Assembly (NCBI RefSeq): GCF_900177675.1
Contig: NZ_FXWM01000001.1
Location: 3,419,001 to 3,483,000 of the forward strand
Source: Bacillus sp. OV166
GTDB taxonomy: Bacteria > Bacillota > Bacilli > Bacillales > Cytobacillaceae
Direction of reading: 5' to 3'
Length of the DNA: 64,000 nt
Shown here: one piece after another, positions 34,493 to 43,456 of the stretch
Layout of the letters: each line of letters begins with the position of its first letter
Numbering within the stretch: position 1 is the stretch's first letter
Translations under genes and position numbers: made by a program
Notes under the pieces: generated by a model
What the model was told of the DNA's origin: nothing
Databases searched by the model: none
The model's input: only the letters and a program-made list of their open reading frames with translations

Positions 34493-34666
34493 TTAATCCG
34501 TATATCTAACACCTTTTAAGATCATATTGACCTTTAATTTAGTACCTTGGACAATATTTTTTCGAAATTCCTTTGCCTTTTTGAAGGCATCCATCATTCC
34601 TGATGCGAAAATCTTAATTTCTCTAGTACCCACTGGTTCTTCTAGAAGAAAAATATATTCTTTCAT
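34493..34666 (-). CDS. Hypothetical protein, 57 residues
   Basis: ATG 34666 (minus strand) follows GAGAGGTGAAACAGC. It reads MKEYIFLLEEPVGTREIKIF and continues through DAFKKAKEFRKNIVQG to GVRYTD. It is a compact soluble peptide with a beta-strand then helix pattern and no cysteine. I do not recognise the family, but the start site and codon pattern look real. Its upstream region holds two cre-like sites. Confidence 0.6.
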   Translation of the reverse strand: MKEYIFLLEEPVGTREIKIFASGMMDAFKKAKEFRKNIVQGTKLKVNMILKGVRYTD

Positions 34667-34714
34667 GCTGTTTCACCTCTCAAGTTGTAATTTTAATATA
34701 ATTATATACGATTT

Positions 34715-34751
34715 TGTAAGCGATTACCACACTTATTTGTGAACGTTTTCA
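34715..34751. promoter_or_regulatory. Two cre-like (CcpA) sites in tandem
   Basis: TGTGAACGTTTTCA (34738-34751) fits the cre consensus fully, and TGTAAGCGATTACC (34715-34728) fits except its last base. They lie 49-85 bp upstream of the small minus-strand gene and about 290 bp upstream of the glycerophosphodiesterase gene. The rest of the 374-bp gap shows nothing else I can name. Confidence 0.55.
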
Positions 34752-35040
34752 CTTATTTCAACAATAGTTTGTTTAGGTTTATGAAAATGAATACATGTTA
34801 AACACTACTATTTAGACCTAGTATGTCCTAGATATCGAGAATGGTAGAAAATACCTTAATACAAAAGGCCTGCAATTTTTTACAATATCTTTAAAATACA
34901 TTAATGCTACATATAACTTCATTGAGTACAATTTCCCTAGTAAGTGTATGTATTTCTTTGCACTCTATCTATTAGAATACACAAAAACACTCGTCATTCA
35001 GTCACAGTGTTTCTACCAAATAAAAAGGAGACTGACTTAG

Positions 35041-37368
35041 GTGCCAAATTACAGGGGAAAATCAAAAAAATTGACAGCTGTTTTAGTATCAGCAAGTATT
35101 TTCGGAAGTTTATGGATGGCTCCGATTGATAGTTTAACCAAGGCTCATGCAGCGGAGCAAACTATCAAACAGGAGAATTTCGACCAAATCGCTAATGGAT
35201 TGCTGCCTTCCGGCTGGAAGCTTGTACAGGGAGATGCCAAGGTCGTTGACGGCAAGCTAGTATTATCGTCTCCATCTTCCAGCGCTCCTGCCAGAGTAGT
35301 GATTCCTTTAGGAAACCAAACAGGGAATTACGTTTTTGAAGCAGACATGACGTTTCAAAGTGCAGTAGAAGACACCCGATGGGCTTCATTGATGTAACGT
35401 GTTCAGCCGAATTCTTATCCGTATTATCAATTCGCGATGCGCAAAGGCACTACGGCGTTGAACGGGCTGGAGTTTGCGATTCGGAATGAAAGCAATCAGT
35501 GGGTTGTGCCCGAAACGAATTTTTATCCTGAAAATATGACTTTTAATAAGACTTATCATATAAAAGTGATTGCAAGCGGAAATCGTGTGCAGCAATTTAT
35601 CGATGGCCAGCTTGTGGTTGATACGGACCAGGCCGGGAAATGGACAAATGGAGATGTTGGCTTTCAAGCGAATGGGACCACAGTTCAGTTCGATAATGTT
35701 CAAGTGAATGAATATCCAAATGCCCTTCCTTCTTTAGCAAGTACGAACGCATTTCTACCGAAAGAAGCGAAAACGAATATAGTAAACCCGCCTACGATTA
35801 TTTCGCAATCTGTTGCACAAGAAGGTGCAGCTTCAGTTCTTCTGCATGCAAATAGGAACGGGCAGGGGCAATGGACGGTTGACGGGGCACCTATTGAAAA
35901 AGCCCTAGATAATATGAAAGGCAAATTCATTCCGGTTGTTCAAGTGGAAGAACATACGGATATTGAAGGTCTCGCGAATATCATGAAGGAAACACAGACA
36001 CAGGATTTTCAAATTTTATCCAGCAATCCTGCAATCGTTAAAGAAATGAGGGGTTATATTAAAACGGCTCGCGGTGCCCTTCTTTACAATAAGACATCCT
36101 TCAATAAGAATGACATTGCCGCATTTGCGCGTGACATTCATAAAAGTGATGCAATGGTGGCAGTAATACCACAAAAAAATCTTAGCCCTGATACCGTTCA
36201 TTATTTTCATAGCCGTGCCATTTCCGTTTGGGGAATCGGTGCTGACGATGTGCAAGCGGCCCATTCGATTATTCATCTTGGAATAGACGGCATTGTAACA
36301 GATAAACCTTCAGCTTCCATTGAAGCTTTGGGGCAGTATCCAGAGAATACCCTTGTGCAGCGTCCTGTGGTTGCTGCACATCGAGGCGTACCTTCCATTG
36401 CTCCTGAAAATACGATGGCTTCCTATCGAAAGGCCTATGAATTAGGTGCGGATATGATTGAGACTGATGTTCAGAGGACGAAGGACGGTAAGCTAGTCAT
36501 TATGCATGACTATACTGTGGACCGTACAACCAACGGTAAAGGGTATGTAAAGGATTTAACATTTGAGCAGATTCGTTCCCTGGATGCCGGCATCAAGTTT
36601 AGTCCAGAATTCAAAGGGGAGAAGGTACCTACATTTATAGAGTATTTAAATGAGTTCAAGGGGAAAGATGTAGTCCTGCTTGTCGAGATTAAGGCGGATG
36701 GTATCGAGAAGCAAGTGATGGAGGAAATCGAGCAAGCCGGTATGGTTGATAACGTCGTGATTCAAAGCTTTAATGCCAATCATATCAGAAATACCCGCAG
36801 TCTCAACCCTGAAGTTGGCACTGGTTATCTTTATTCGTCAGGTGTACCATCCACGGTAGAAAGCAGGCTGAAAAAAGCCCAGCAAATGATGCAGTACGGG
36901 GCCAGCATGAACGCGACACTGAACGCAGACTATGGGAGTCTGAATCCGGAATTCATCCGATTCATGCGCCAGCGCGGATTCCTGAATATGCATTGGACGT
37001 TTAGAAACGAGGATCCGTTTGGCCAAGCCTTGGAGGCTGGCGTTGTTGGACCAATCACAGACTATACTCAGTGGCTGACGGATGCGCCGATACGTCTGGA
37101 AATTCCGAACAAAAAGGTCAACCTGAAGGTCGGAAAATCAGCAACGATTCAGGTGAAATCCTTTGTGAACTATCGTGAAGCCAAAACGGAAAATATTTCG
37201 ACGACGCTCTTTGTAAACAGCGGAGAAACAAAGGTGAAAATCCAAGGAAATACCATTCAAGCGATTGAGCCTGGAACGGTTAATGTATTTGCGATGCATA
37301 CCTTCCAAATGCTTGGGAAGGAATGGCATTTAGTAGCTGAGCCGATTGAAGTAACGGTTACAGAATGA
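35041..37368 (+). pseudogene. Secreted glycerophosphodiester phosphodiesterase, interrupted by an in-frame TAA
   Basis: A single frame from GTG 35041 (after AAAAAGGAGACTGACTTAG) to 37368 is broken only by TAA at 35395-35397; both parts are in the same frame and join inside one domain (ASLM-stop-RVQPNSYPYYQF). The order is a signal peptide (LTAVLVSASIFGSLWMAPI ... AHA), a concanavalin-like/DUF1080-type domain (about 40-220), the GDPD barrel (VVAAHRGVPSIAPENTMASY, ADMIETDVQRTKDGKLVIMHD, with the catalytic His-Arg, Glu-x-Asp and His) and a C-terminal Ig-like (BIG2-type) domain. The family releases glycerol-3-phosphate from phosphodiesters outside the cell. With one codon change it would be intact. 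Internal ATG 35437 could give a protein without a signal. Confidence 0.8.
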
Positions 37369-37562
37369 TAAGTTAGACAAATGCGCCTCTTTCAATGGGA
37401 GGCTCATTTTATTGTTATCGGTAACGATTATCCAAATTCTATCTTTACCAATAAATAATAGATAATTTACAAAAAGGAAACATGGACTTAATATCGCCTT
37501 GCTAATCTATTAATAGGTTTAGTTTTTTTAATCCTTAATAAAAGAAATTAGGAGGCTTTGTT

Positions 37563-38714
37563 ATGAGTAATCAGGATTCTAAATTAGAAATGGACAGACG
37601 GAAATTTATCAAAATCGGTGGAATGAGTACACTTGCCTTAACACTTGGATCAGCCGGCCTTCCAGCTGAATTGTTCACTGGTACAGCACATGCCGAATTA
37701 AATGATGATATCAAGCTTCAATTTAATCAGGACGGAAAACTCAAAATCGTACAGTTTAACGATACACAGGATGATGAAAACATTGACCGCCGGACTATAC
37801 AGCTGATGGAAAAAGTGCTAGATACAGAAAAACCTGATTTTGTGGTCCTTAACGGAGACAACATCACAGGAGGCTGTGACACGCCTACGGAGATGAAACA
37901 AGCGATTAATAATATAGCCCAGCCAATGGAGCAAAGAGGGATTAAATGGGCCATTACTTTCGGGAATCATGATGAGGATTCAACGCCAAAAAGCGGCCTT
38001 GATGAGGAGGACATGCTCCGGATTTATATGTCATACCGATACAATATGAACAAGCCTGGAGTAAAAGACATTACTGGAACAGGGAATATGAATCTGCTTA
38101 TCAAAAATTCCAAAGGCACGGATGCCGCTTTCAACCTCTGGCTGCTTGACAGTGGAAGATATGCTCCTTCAACGATTGCAGGTCAAGACTTTAAAGGATA
38201 CCCAACATGGGACTGGCTTCGTTTCAACCAGGTTAGCTGGTATTATGAGACGTCAAAAAAACTGGAGAAGCAATGGGGGCATAAGGTTCCTTCACTTGTA
38301 TTTATTCATATCCCTCTCTGGGAACACAGATTTATGTGGTTTGGAAGTGTTGACGGAAGAACGGAAGCACATCATGCCACTGCTCTGAACAAATACAGCA
38401 TTGTAGGAGAAAGAAATGAAGAGGAATGCCCGGGTCCAATTAACGGCGGCATGTTTTCAGCTATGCTGGAGAGAGGCGATGTAAAAGGGGTCTTCTGCGG
38501 ACATGACCATGTGAACACGTATATGGGCAATTATTATGGAATCTTGCTAGGCTATGCTGGCAGCACTGGCTTTGGTACATACGGCCTTCCAGGGGCAGAA
38601 CGAAATAGATTGCGCGGTGCCAGGGTGTTCAATTTAGATGAAAACACCGAGAACGTGCTAGTGGAAACACATATGGTGTTTGCTAAGGACTATGGCATTG
38701 ATAACAGCCAATGA
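37563..38714 (+). CDS. Metallophosphoesterase with twin-arginine signal
   Basis: A 383-residue protein after TTAGGAGGCTTTGTT. The N-terminus has DRRKFIKIGGMSTLALTLGS ending in an AHA-like cleavage site, a Tat signal. The calcineurin-like core is complete: FNDTQDDENIDRRTI (where the family has DxH, here D-x-Q), LNGDNITGG (GD), TFGNHDED (GNHD), FIHIPLWEH and FCGHDHVN (GHxH). It is probably exported folded with its metals and hydrolyses phospho-mono- or diesters. Its place after a secreted glycerophosphodiesterase suggests extracellular phosphate scavenging. Confidence 0.85.
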   Translation: MSNQDSKLEMDRRKFIKIGGMSTLALTLGSAGLPAELFTGTAHAELNDDIKLQFNQDGKLKIVQFNDTQDDENIDRRTIQLMEKVLDTEKPDFVVLNGDNITGGCDTPTEMKQAINNIAQPMEQRGIKWAITFGNHDEDSTPKSGLDEEDMLRIYMSYRYNMNKPGVKDITGTGNMNLLIKNSKGTDAAFNLWLLDSGRYAPSTIAGQDFKGYPTWDWLRFNQVSWYYETSKKLEKQWGHKVPSLVFIHIPLWEHRFMWFGSVDGRTEAHHATALNKYSIVGERNEEECPGPINGGMFSAMLERGDVKGVFCGHDHVNTYMGNYYGILLGYAGSTGFGTYGLPGAERNRLRGARVFNLDENTENVLVETHMVFAKDYGIDNSQ

Positions 38715-38875
38715 TCAGAGTATTGCTCCAGCTCCTATTGATGAAAGCAAAAAGCATGAAAAAGTTGTAAGAAGTTAAAATCCATTAATGATTTTTCGTA
38801 AAAATTAGTGGATTTAGCCATCAGTCACCCTCTACTTGACTGTAAAGAATGAATTTTAAAGCTTAACAAAGGAAG

Positions 38876-38907
38876 GGCAGATGAATCCTCATCTGCCTTT
38901 TTTGTGT
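38876..38907. terminator. Terminator between convergent genes
   Basis: Stem GGCAGATGA / TCATCTGCC with a four-base loop and TTTTTTGTG on the plus strand. Another stem, AATCCATTAAT / ATTAGTGGATT, lies at about 38779-38815. The rest of the gap to 39016 holds nothing recognisable. Confidence 0.85.
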
Positions 38908-39016
38908 CTTTAATATTCAATAAATCAAGTCGAAAAAAAACGATTAAAGCTTCTTTTAGGCGCATTTTCTCCTAAAGAGGAAACTCGTATCCTACCTCTC
39001 TTAAATTCTAGCAAAC

Positions 39017-39892
39017 TTAAATATAATTAGCGTGTTCGATCAGATGCTTTATATTTTGAAGCTGAAAAGCGCCATATATTCTATCTTTGGAGGTAAGCTC
39101 ATGGATAAAATACTGTTGTAACTGTTCTTTATCCGTAACCCGTTTTACGATGCTGTTATCCGACCAATCGTGAACCTCTTTTTCATTTTCATCGTAATTA
39201 AAGAATACCAATGTGTTGATCCATGTGGTAATATCTTGATCTTGTAAATAATTGGATAGGAAGACGGCGGTCTCCTGAACCTGAATAATTGGATTTTCAT
39301 ATGTCTTCACAGTTAAAGCTCCCGACTCATCCTTATCAAATACGAGCGTTTCCTCTTTTTCACTATCTATTATCTCTGTTAAGAACGAAAACTTGTGGCC
39401 GCCCATTCTTTGTAATCCCAAAACGATGTGGCCTTTCCAGTGTTTTGTTTCTATTATATATATACCGGTTGATAAAAGGACGATGTGATCGATCTGCCGC
39501 GTAGTACCGTTTATCTCAGGAATAAAAATGTTCGGCATAATAATCATTTCATCTGGTGAGATAAGTGTCTTTCTAACTAGATCTGATTTGAAATTTTCTA
39601 GTACCTGATGGGTAATGATTTCCTCACCGTTTCGATAATTTTTCCGAATCACTTCGTTTTCGATCAACAGTTTTTCTATTTCACGTTGGAATGATTCGTT
39701 CAAACGCATGACCTTCTCATCGAATTTAGTTGCTGCAGTTTCCATCGAAGCCTTTTGCCATTCTTTAATGGCTGTTACTTCTTGGAAATGGTTGCTTCTC
39801 ATTTCTTTTTGTTTCGCCTTTTCCTTTTTTACGATAAAAATAAGCCAAGCAACAGATCCAGCTAGTACTGTGGAAATAATTATCCAGGTCAT
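39017..39892 (-). CDS. NERD (nuclease-related) domain protein, membrane-anchored
   Basis: A 291-residue protein after AAGGAGAAATGA. It has one N-terminal TM helix (WIIISTVLAGSVAWLIFIV), a coiled coil rich in Glu/Lys (about 25-85), then a NERD domain. The nuclease-like core is visible as RQIDHIVLLSTGIYIIETKHWKG (Asp, then Glu-x-Lys). NERD proteins resemble Holliday-junction-type nucleases and are found in plasmids and defence loci, but their activity is mostly unproven. The gene lies 29 bp downstream of the next one, on the same strand, so the two form a unit. Confidence 0.75.
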   Translation of the reverse strand: MTWIIISTVLAGSVAWLIFIVKKEKAKQKEMRSNHFQEVTAIKEWQKASMETAATKFDEKVMRLNESFQREIEKLLIENEVIRKNYRNGEEIITHQVLENFKSDLVRKTLISPDEMIIMPNIFIPEINGTTRQIDHIVLLSTGIYIIETKHWKGHIVLGLQRMGGHKFSFLTEIIDSEKEETLVFDKDESGALTVKTYENPIIQVQETAVFLSNYLQDQDITTWINTLVFFNYDENEKEVHDWSDNSIVKRVTDKEQLQQYFIHELTSKDRIYGAFQLQNIKHLIEHANYI

Positions 39893-39921
39893 TTCATTTC
39901 TCCTTGTCTATCAGATCATAT

Positions 39922-40350
39922 TTAATAGTTTTTTAATAGCATTTTATCTAATTCACGGACTTTATCATAGGAATTTACTAATTTTTCAGGTACCAATGTT
40001 CTGCCAGAATCCCAAGCATTCTTTTCTATTTTAGCTAGAAGCTGTGCTTTTTCTTCATCCTCGAAATATTTTAATACCCTTAAATCATGTTTGTTATTCT
40101 TAAATTCTAAATAATAACCGAGTTGACGATATAGAATAATTTTAACACAATCTTCATCTGTCTTTTTAATTTTAAAGTTAATATTTGCAATATATCCATT
40201 AATTTGTAAATAGTTAAACTTAATCGTATTCGTCGATACATTAAAGCTCATAGGTGCAAGGAGTTTATTGTTCATTTCATAATCAATAGTTAATTGGTGC
40301 TCTTGCAAAGTATTTTCAATTATTGCCTCAATATCTCTTATATAAAGCAT
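39922..40350 (-). CDS. Hypothetical protein, possible inactive HExxH-type peptidase relative
   Basis: A 142-residue protein. The middle reads IILYRQLGYYLEF, which lines up with the helix in which zinc peptidases of the ImmA/IrrE type carry HExGH; here the positions read R-Q-x-G-Y. The C-terminal part (EDEEKAQLLAKIEKNAWDSG and RTLVPEKLV) fits a family where an acidic residue provides the third ligand. If this alignment is right, the metal site is lost. The family itself I cannot name. It is co-directional with the NERD gene downstream. Confidence 0.5.
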   Translation of the reverse strand: MLYIRDIEAIIENTLQEHQLTIDYEMNNKLLAPMSFNVSTNTIKFNYLQINGYIANINFKIKKTDEDCVKIILYRQLGYYLEFKNNKHDLRVLKYFEDEEKAQLLAKIEKNAWDSGRTLVPEKLVNSYDKVRELDKMLLKNY

Positions 40351-40612
40351 TTTCTCGATCGCTACCTTTCAAAATCTACTACTCTTATTTTTAAGAAATA
40401 ATAGTAGAAAGTAAATCCATCTATTTTCCTTTAGACTTTATTCCTATCGCATGGAGTGGCGGGATATCGCCGCTTGCAGGGCCTTTTTTCATAGATTGTC
40501 TTTATTGACGTATGGAAGGTAAAACCATTCATAAAAAACTATGTCTGATTCCCTTACAATATTGTTCAAAATTTACAGAATAAGGTGTATATTCAGGTTA
40601 ACAAGTTAACAA

Positions 40613-40666
40613 ATATGTTTAAATTTTAAAAACATATAGACACTTCTGTGTAATATGTTATAAGAT
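40613..40666 (+). promoter_or_regulatory. Sigma-A-like promoter with upstream palindrome for the put operon
   Basis: Inverted repeat ATATGTTT (40613-40620) / AAACATAT (40630-40637) abuts a -35 TAGACA (40637-40642), followed after 16 bp by a -10 TATAAG (40659-40664). The coding start is 62 bp further on. No -24/-12 (TGGCAC...TTGC) element is visible, which matters because the adjacent regulator looks like a sigma-54 activator relative. Confidence 0.5.
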
Positions 40667-40725
40667 TAGATAAAGGAATTACATAATAAACAATAATGTT
40701 CATTCTATGAAGGAGGTTTGAAGGC

Positions 40726-41640
40726 ATGGAATTATTAATGAGAAATATGTTTCAATCGCTTGGGAAGAATACCTCAGCTAACAAACTAGCAAAAAAATAC
40801 GGCTTGCGTTTTGGAGCAGGGCGATTTGTAGCGGGGGAATCCATCCAAACAGCTATTGATTCCGTGAAAAAGTTGAATCGTGATGGGAAAATGGTCACTT
40901 TAGACCACCTGGGGGAATTTGTTTATACAGAAGAAGAAGCACAGGAATCAACTGCCATGTGCGTTCAAACCCTCGATGCTATTGCTGAAGCAGGGGTCAA
41001 CTCCAATCTTTCTCTTAAAATGACATCGCTTGGCCTAGATATTAGCAGAGAGTTATGTATGAAGAATATGCGTAAAATTCTTAACCGGGCTAAACTCCAT
41101 CAGAATTTTGTCAGAATCGATATGGAAGATTATGATCACTGTCAAGTATCATTGGATATTTATAAAGAGCTTCGGAAGGAATATGACAATGTAGGACTCG
41201 TTATTCAAGCCTACCTTTTTAGAACAGAACAGGATATCGCCGATTTACATCAACTGAATGCAAACCTGCGTCTCGTAAAAGGGGCATACAAAGAGTCTCC
41301 AACCGTTGCTTTTCCGGAGAAAAAAGAGGTCGATGAAAATTTTAAAAGAATTATTAAGCAGCATCTATTAAACGGCAACTATACAGCGGTAGCCACCCAT
41401 GATGAAGCGATGATTGAATATACAAAAACGCTAGTCAGTGAACACCGAATAGCTAAAGAACAATTTGAGTTTCAAATGCTCTATGGAATTTGTGAGGATA
41501 TTCAAGCAAAACTAGTAAAAGAAGGGTTTAATGTCCGTGTGTATGTGCCTTACGGGGTAGACTGGTTTGGTTATTTTATGAGACGGTTGGCTGAAAGACC
41601 CGCCAATGTCTGGTTTGTTCTTAAAAATCTATTAAAATAG
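40726..41640 (+). CDS. putB: Proline dehydrogenase
   Basis: A 304-residue protein after GAAGGAGGTTTGAAGGC. It has the FAD-binding TIM-barrel strings of monofunctional PutB: SLKMTSLGLDIS, FVRIDMEDYDHC, VGLVIQAYLFRTEQD, LRLVKGAYKES, TAVATHDEAMI, FQMLYGI and YVPYGVDWFGYFMRRLAERPAN. The last stretch has the paired arginines that bind the substrate carboxylate. It oxidises L-proline to pyrroline-5-carboxylate and passes electrons to quinone. The next gene takes the product to glutamate. Confidence 0.95.
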   Translation: MELLMRNMFQSLGKNTSANKLAKKYGLRFGAGRFVAGESIQTAIDSVKKLNRDGKMVTLDHLGEFVYTEEEAQESTAMCVQTLDAIAEAGVNSNLSLKMTSLGLDISRELCMKNMRKILNRAKLHQNFVRIDMEDYDHCQVSLDIYKELRKEYDNVGLVIQAYLFRTEQDIADLHQLNANLRLVKGAYKESPTVAFPEKKEVDENFKRIIKQHLLNGNYTAVATHDEAMIEYTKTLVSEHRIAKEQFEFQMLYGICEDIQAKLVKEGFNVRVYVPYGVDWFGYFMRRLAERPANVWFVLKNLLK

Positions 41641-41670
41641 CAATTTTATATAAAAAGGAGTCGGAAAATT

Positions 41671-43239
41671 ATGACAACTGCAACACAACAAGCACCTTAC
41701 AAAAATGAGCCTTTTACCAATTTTTCTCTGGAAGAAAATAAGCAATCGATGACTGCAGCTCTGGCAAAAGTGAAAACGGAGCTAGGCAGGAAGTATCCGC
41801 TCGTGATCGGCAATGAAAAGTTATTTACCGAAGAACAAACCATTTCCATTAATCCAGGAAATGTAGATGAAGTCATCGGGTCAGTTAGTAAAGGGAACAA
41901 GGAATTAGCTGAACAAGCGATGCAGGAAGCGTTGAAAACCTTTGGAACCTGGAAAAAGGTTGCTCCGGCTGAGCGTGCGGAATATCTATTCAAAGCAGCA
42001 GATTTAATGAGACAGCGCAAGCACGAGTTTTCTTCTTACCTTGTCTATGAATCAGGGAAAAACTGGGCTGAAGCTGACGCTGATACAGCAGAAGCCATCG
42101 ATTTTATGGAATTCTATGCAAGAGAAATGATACGCCTTAGCGAGACAAGCATTCATCAGCCGCTTGTAAAAATTCAAGGGGAAGACAATCAAATTTCTTA
42201 TATTCCTCTTGGTGTTGGGATTATCATTTCTCCGTTTAACTTCCCATTGGCTATCATGGCGGGAACAACGGTCGCAGCGATTGTATCAGGAAATACCGTT
42301 ATTTTGAAACCAGCGGATGCTACTCCTGTGATTGCAGCCAAATTTGTGGAATTAATGGAAGAGGTCGGTCTTCCTTCAGGCGTCCTCAACTATATGCCAG
42401 GGGATGGAATCGATGTGGGTGAGTATTTGGTCGAGCATCCAAACACTCGGTTTATCTCTTTTACAGGCTCACGTGCTGTCGGATGCCGTATTTATGAAAG
42501 AGCATCAAAGGTTCAGCCTGGCCAATTGTGGTTAAAGCGTGTTATTGCTGAGATGGGCGGCAAGGACGGGGTTGTAGTCGATGAAACAGCCGACTTGGAT
42601 GCAGCAGCAGCGGCGATTGTCGCTTCGGCTTTTGGCTTCCAAGGACAAAAATGTTCCGCGGGCTCGAGAGCGATTATTGTGGAATCGGTTTATGATGAAG
42701 TGGTTGAGAAAGTAACGGAGTTAACAAAAAATCTAACAGTGGGTCTTCCTGAAGAGAACTATGCGATTGGACCGGTAATCGACCAAAAATCAGTAGATAA
42801 AATCATGGGCTATATCGAAATTGGCAAAACAGAAGGCCGATTGCTTACAGGCGGCTCAAAAGCAGATGGGAACGGCTTCTACATTGAACCAACCGTGATT
42901 GCGGATGTTAAACCAAAAGCCCGGATCATGCAGGAGGAAATCTTTGGCCCGGTCCTTGCCCTAGCGAAAGCAGCTGACTGGCAGGAAGCGATTGAAATCT
43001 ATAATGATACGGACTATGGATTAACGGGCGCTTATCATTCCCAGGATGAAGAACGCATTCAGTATGCCCTTGAAAACATGTATTGCGGAAACCTTTATAT
43101 TAATAAAAAGTGTACGGGTGCATTAGTTGGTGCCCATCCATTTGGCGGATTCAACATGTCAGGAACCGATTCAAAAGCTGGCGGATACGATTACCTGCTG
43201 TTGTTTACGCAAGCGAAACTGAAATCTAGAAAACTTTAA
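41671..43239 (+). CDS. putC: L-glutamate gamma-semialdehyde (P5C) dehydrogenase
   Basis: A 522-residue aldehyde dehydrogenase starting after AAAAAGGAGTCGGAAAATT. It has [35 protein letters not shown], the general base in IAEMGGKDG, the catalytic Cys in [14 protein letters not shown] and [10 protein letters not shown]. The RocA/PruA type converts glutamate semialdehyde plus NAD to glutamate. It lies 30 bp after putB, so proline goes to glutamate in one operon. B. subtilis has paralogues putC and rocA; the putB context favours putC. Confidence 0.93.
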   Translation: MTTATQQAPYKNEPFTNFSLEENKQSMTAALAKVKTELGRKYPLVIGNEKLFTEEQTISINPGNVDEVIGSVSKGNKELAEQAMQEALKTFGTWKKVAPAERAEYLFKAADLMRQRKHEFSSYLVYESGKNWAEADADTAEAIDFMEFYAREMIRLSETSIHQPLVKIQGEDNQISYIPLGVGIIISPFNFPLAIMAGTTVAAIVSGNTVILKPADATPVIAAKFVELMEEVGLPSGVLNYMPGDGIDVGEYLVEHPNTRFISFTGSRAVGCRIYERASKVQPGQLWLKRVIAEMGGKDGVVVDETADLDAAAAAIVASAFGFQGQKCSAGSRAIIVESVYDEVVEKVTELTKNLTVGLPEENYAIGPVIDQKSVDKIMGYIEIGKTEGRLLTGGSKADGNGFYIEPTVIADVKPKARIMQEEIFGPVLALAKAADWQEAIEIYNDTDYGLTGAYHSQDEERIQYALENMYCGNLYINKKCTGALVGAHPFGGFNMSGTDSKAGGYDYLLLFTQAKLKSRKL

Positions 43240-43284
43240 TCACATCCTAACAAGATGGGTATGGGGTTATAGAATAGTTTTGTG

Positions 43285-43328
43285 AAAAAGCTGATACCCG
43301 TACAAAAATACGGGTTCAGCTTTTTTTA
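43285..43328 (+). terminator. Terminator after putBC
   Basis: Arms AAAAAGCTGA-ACCCGTA / TACGGGT-TCAGCTTTTTTT form a long stem with a T-run. Confidence 0.9.
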
Positions 43329-43456
43329 TTAATGTTCATTCATATTAGGAGAGTCCTACTGGTGCGCTATTACGATATCACACCTAAAGGGCTGGTTCGC
43401 TAGAATAGCCGTTGAATTTATGTTAAAGTGAAGAAAAAGCTTGAAAGGATTTTAGT

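Noticed and set aside
40440..40500. GC-rich GGCGGGATATCGCC region considered as a riboswitch or terminator
   Set aside because: The stem is only four base pairs around GGATAT and no known riboswitch core could be recognised.
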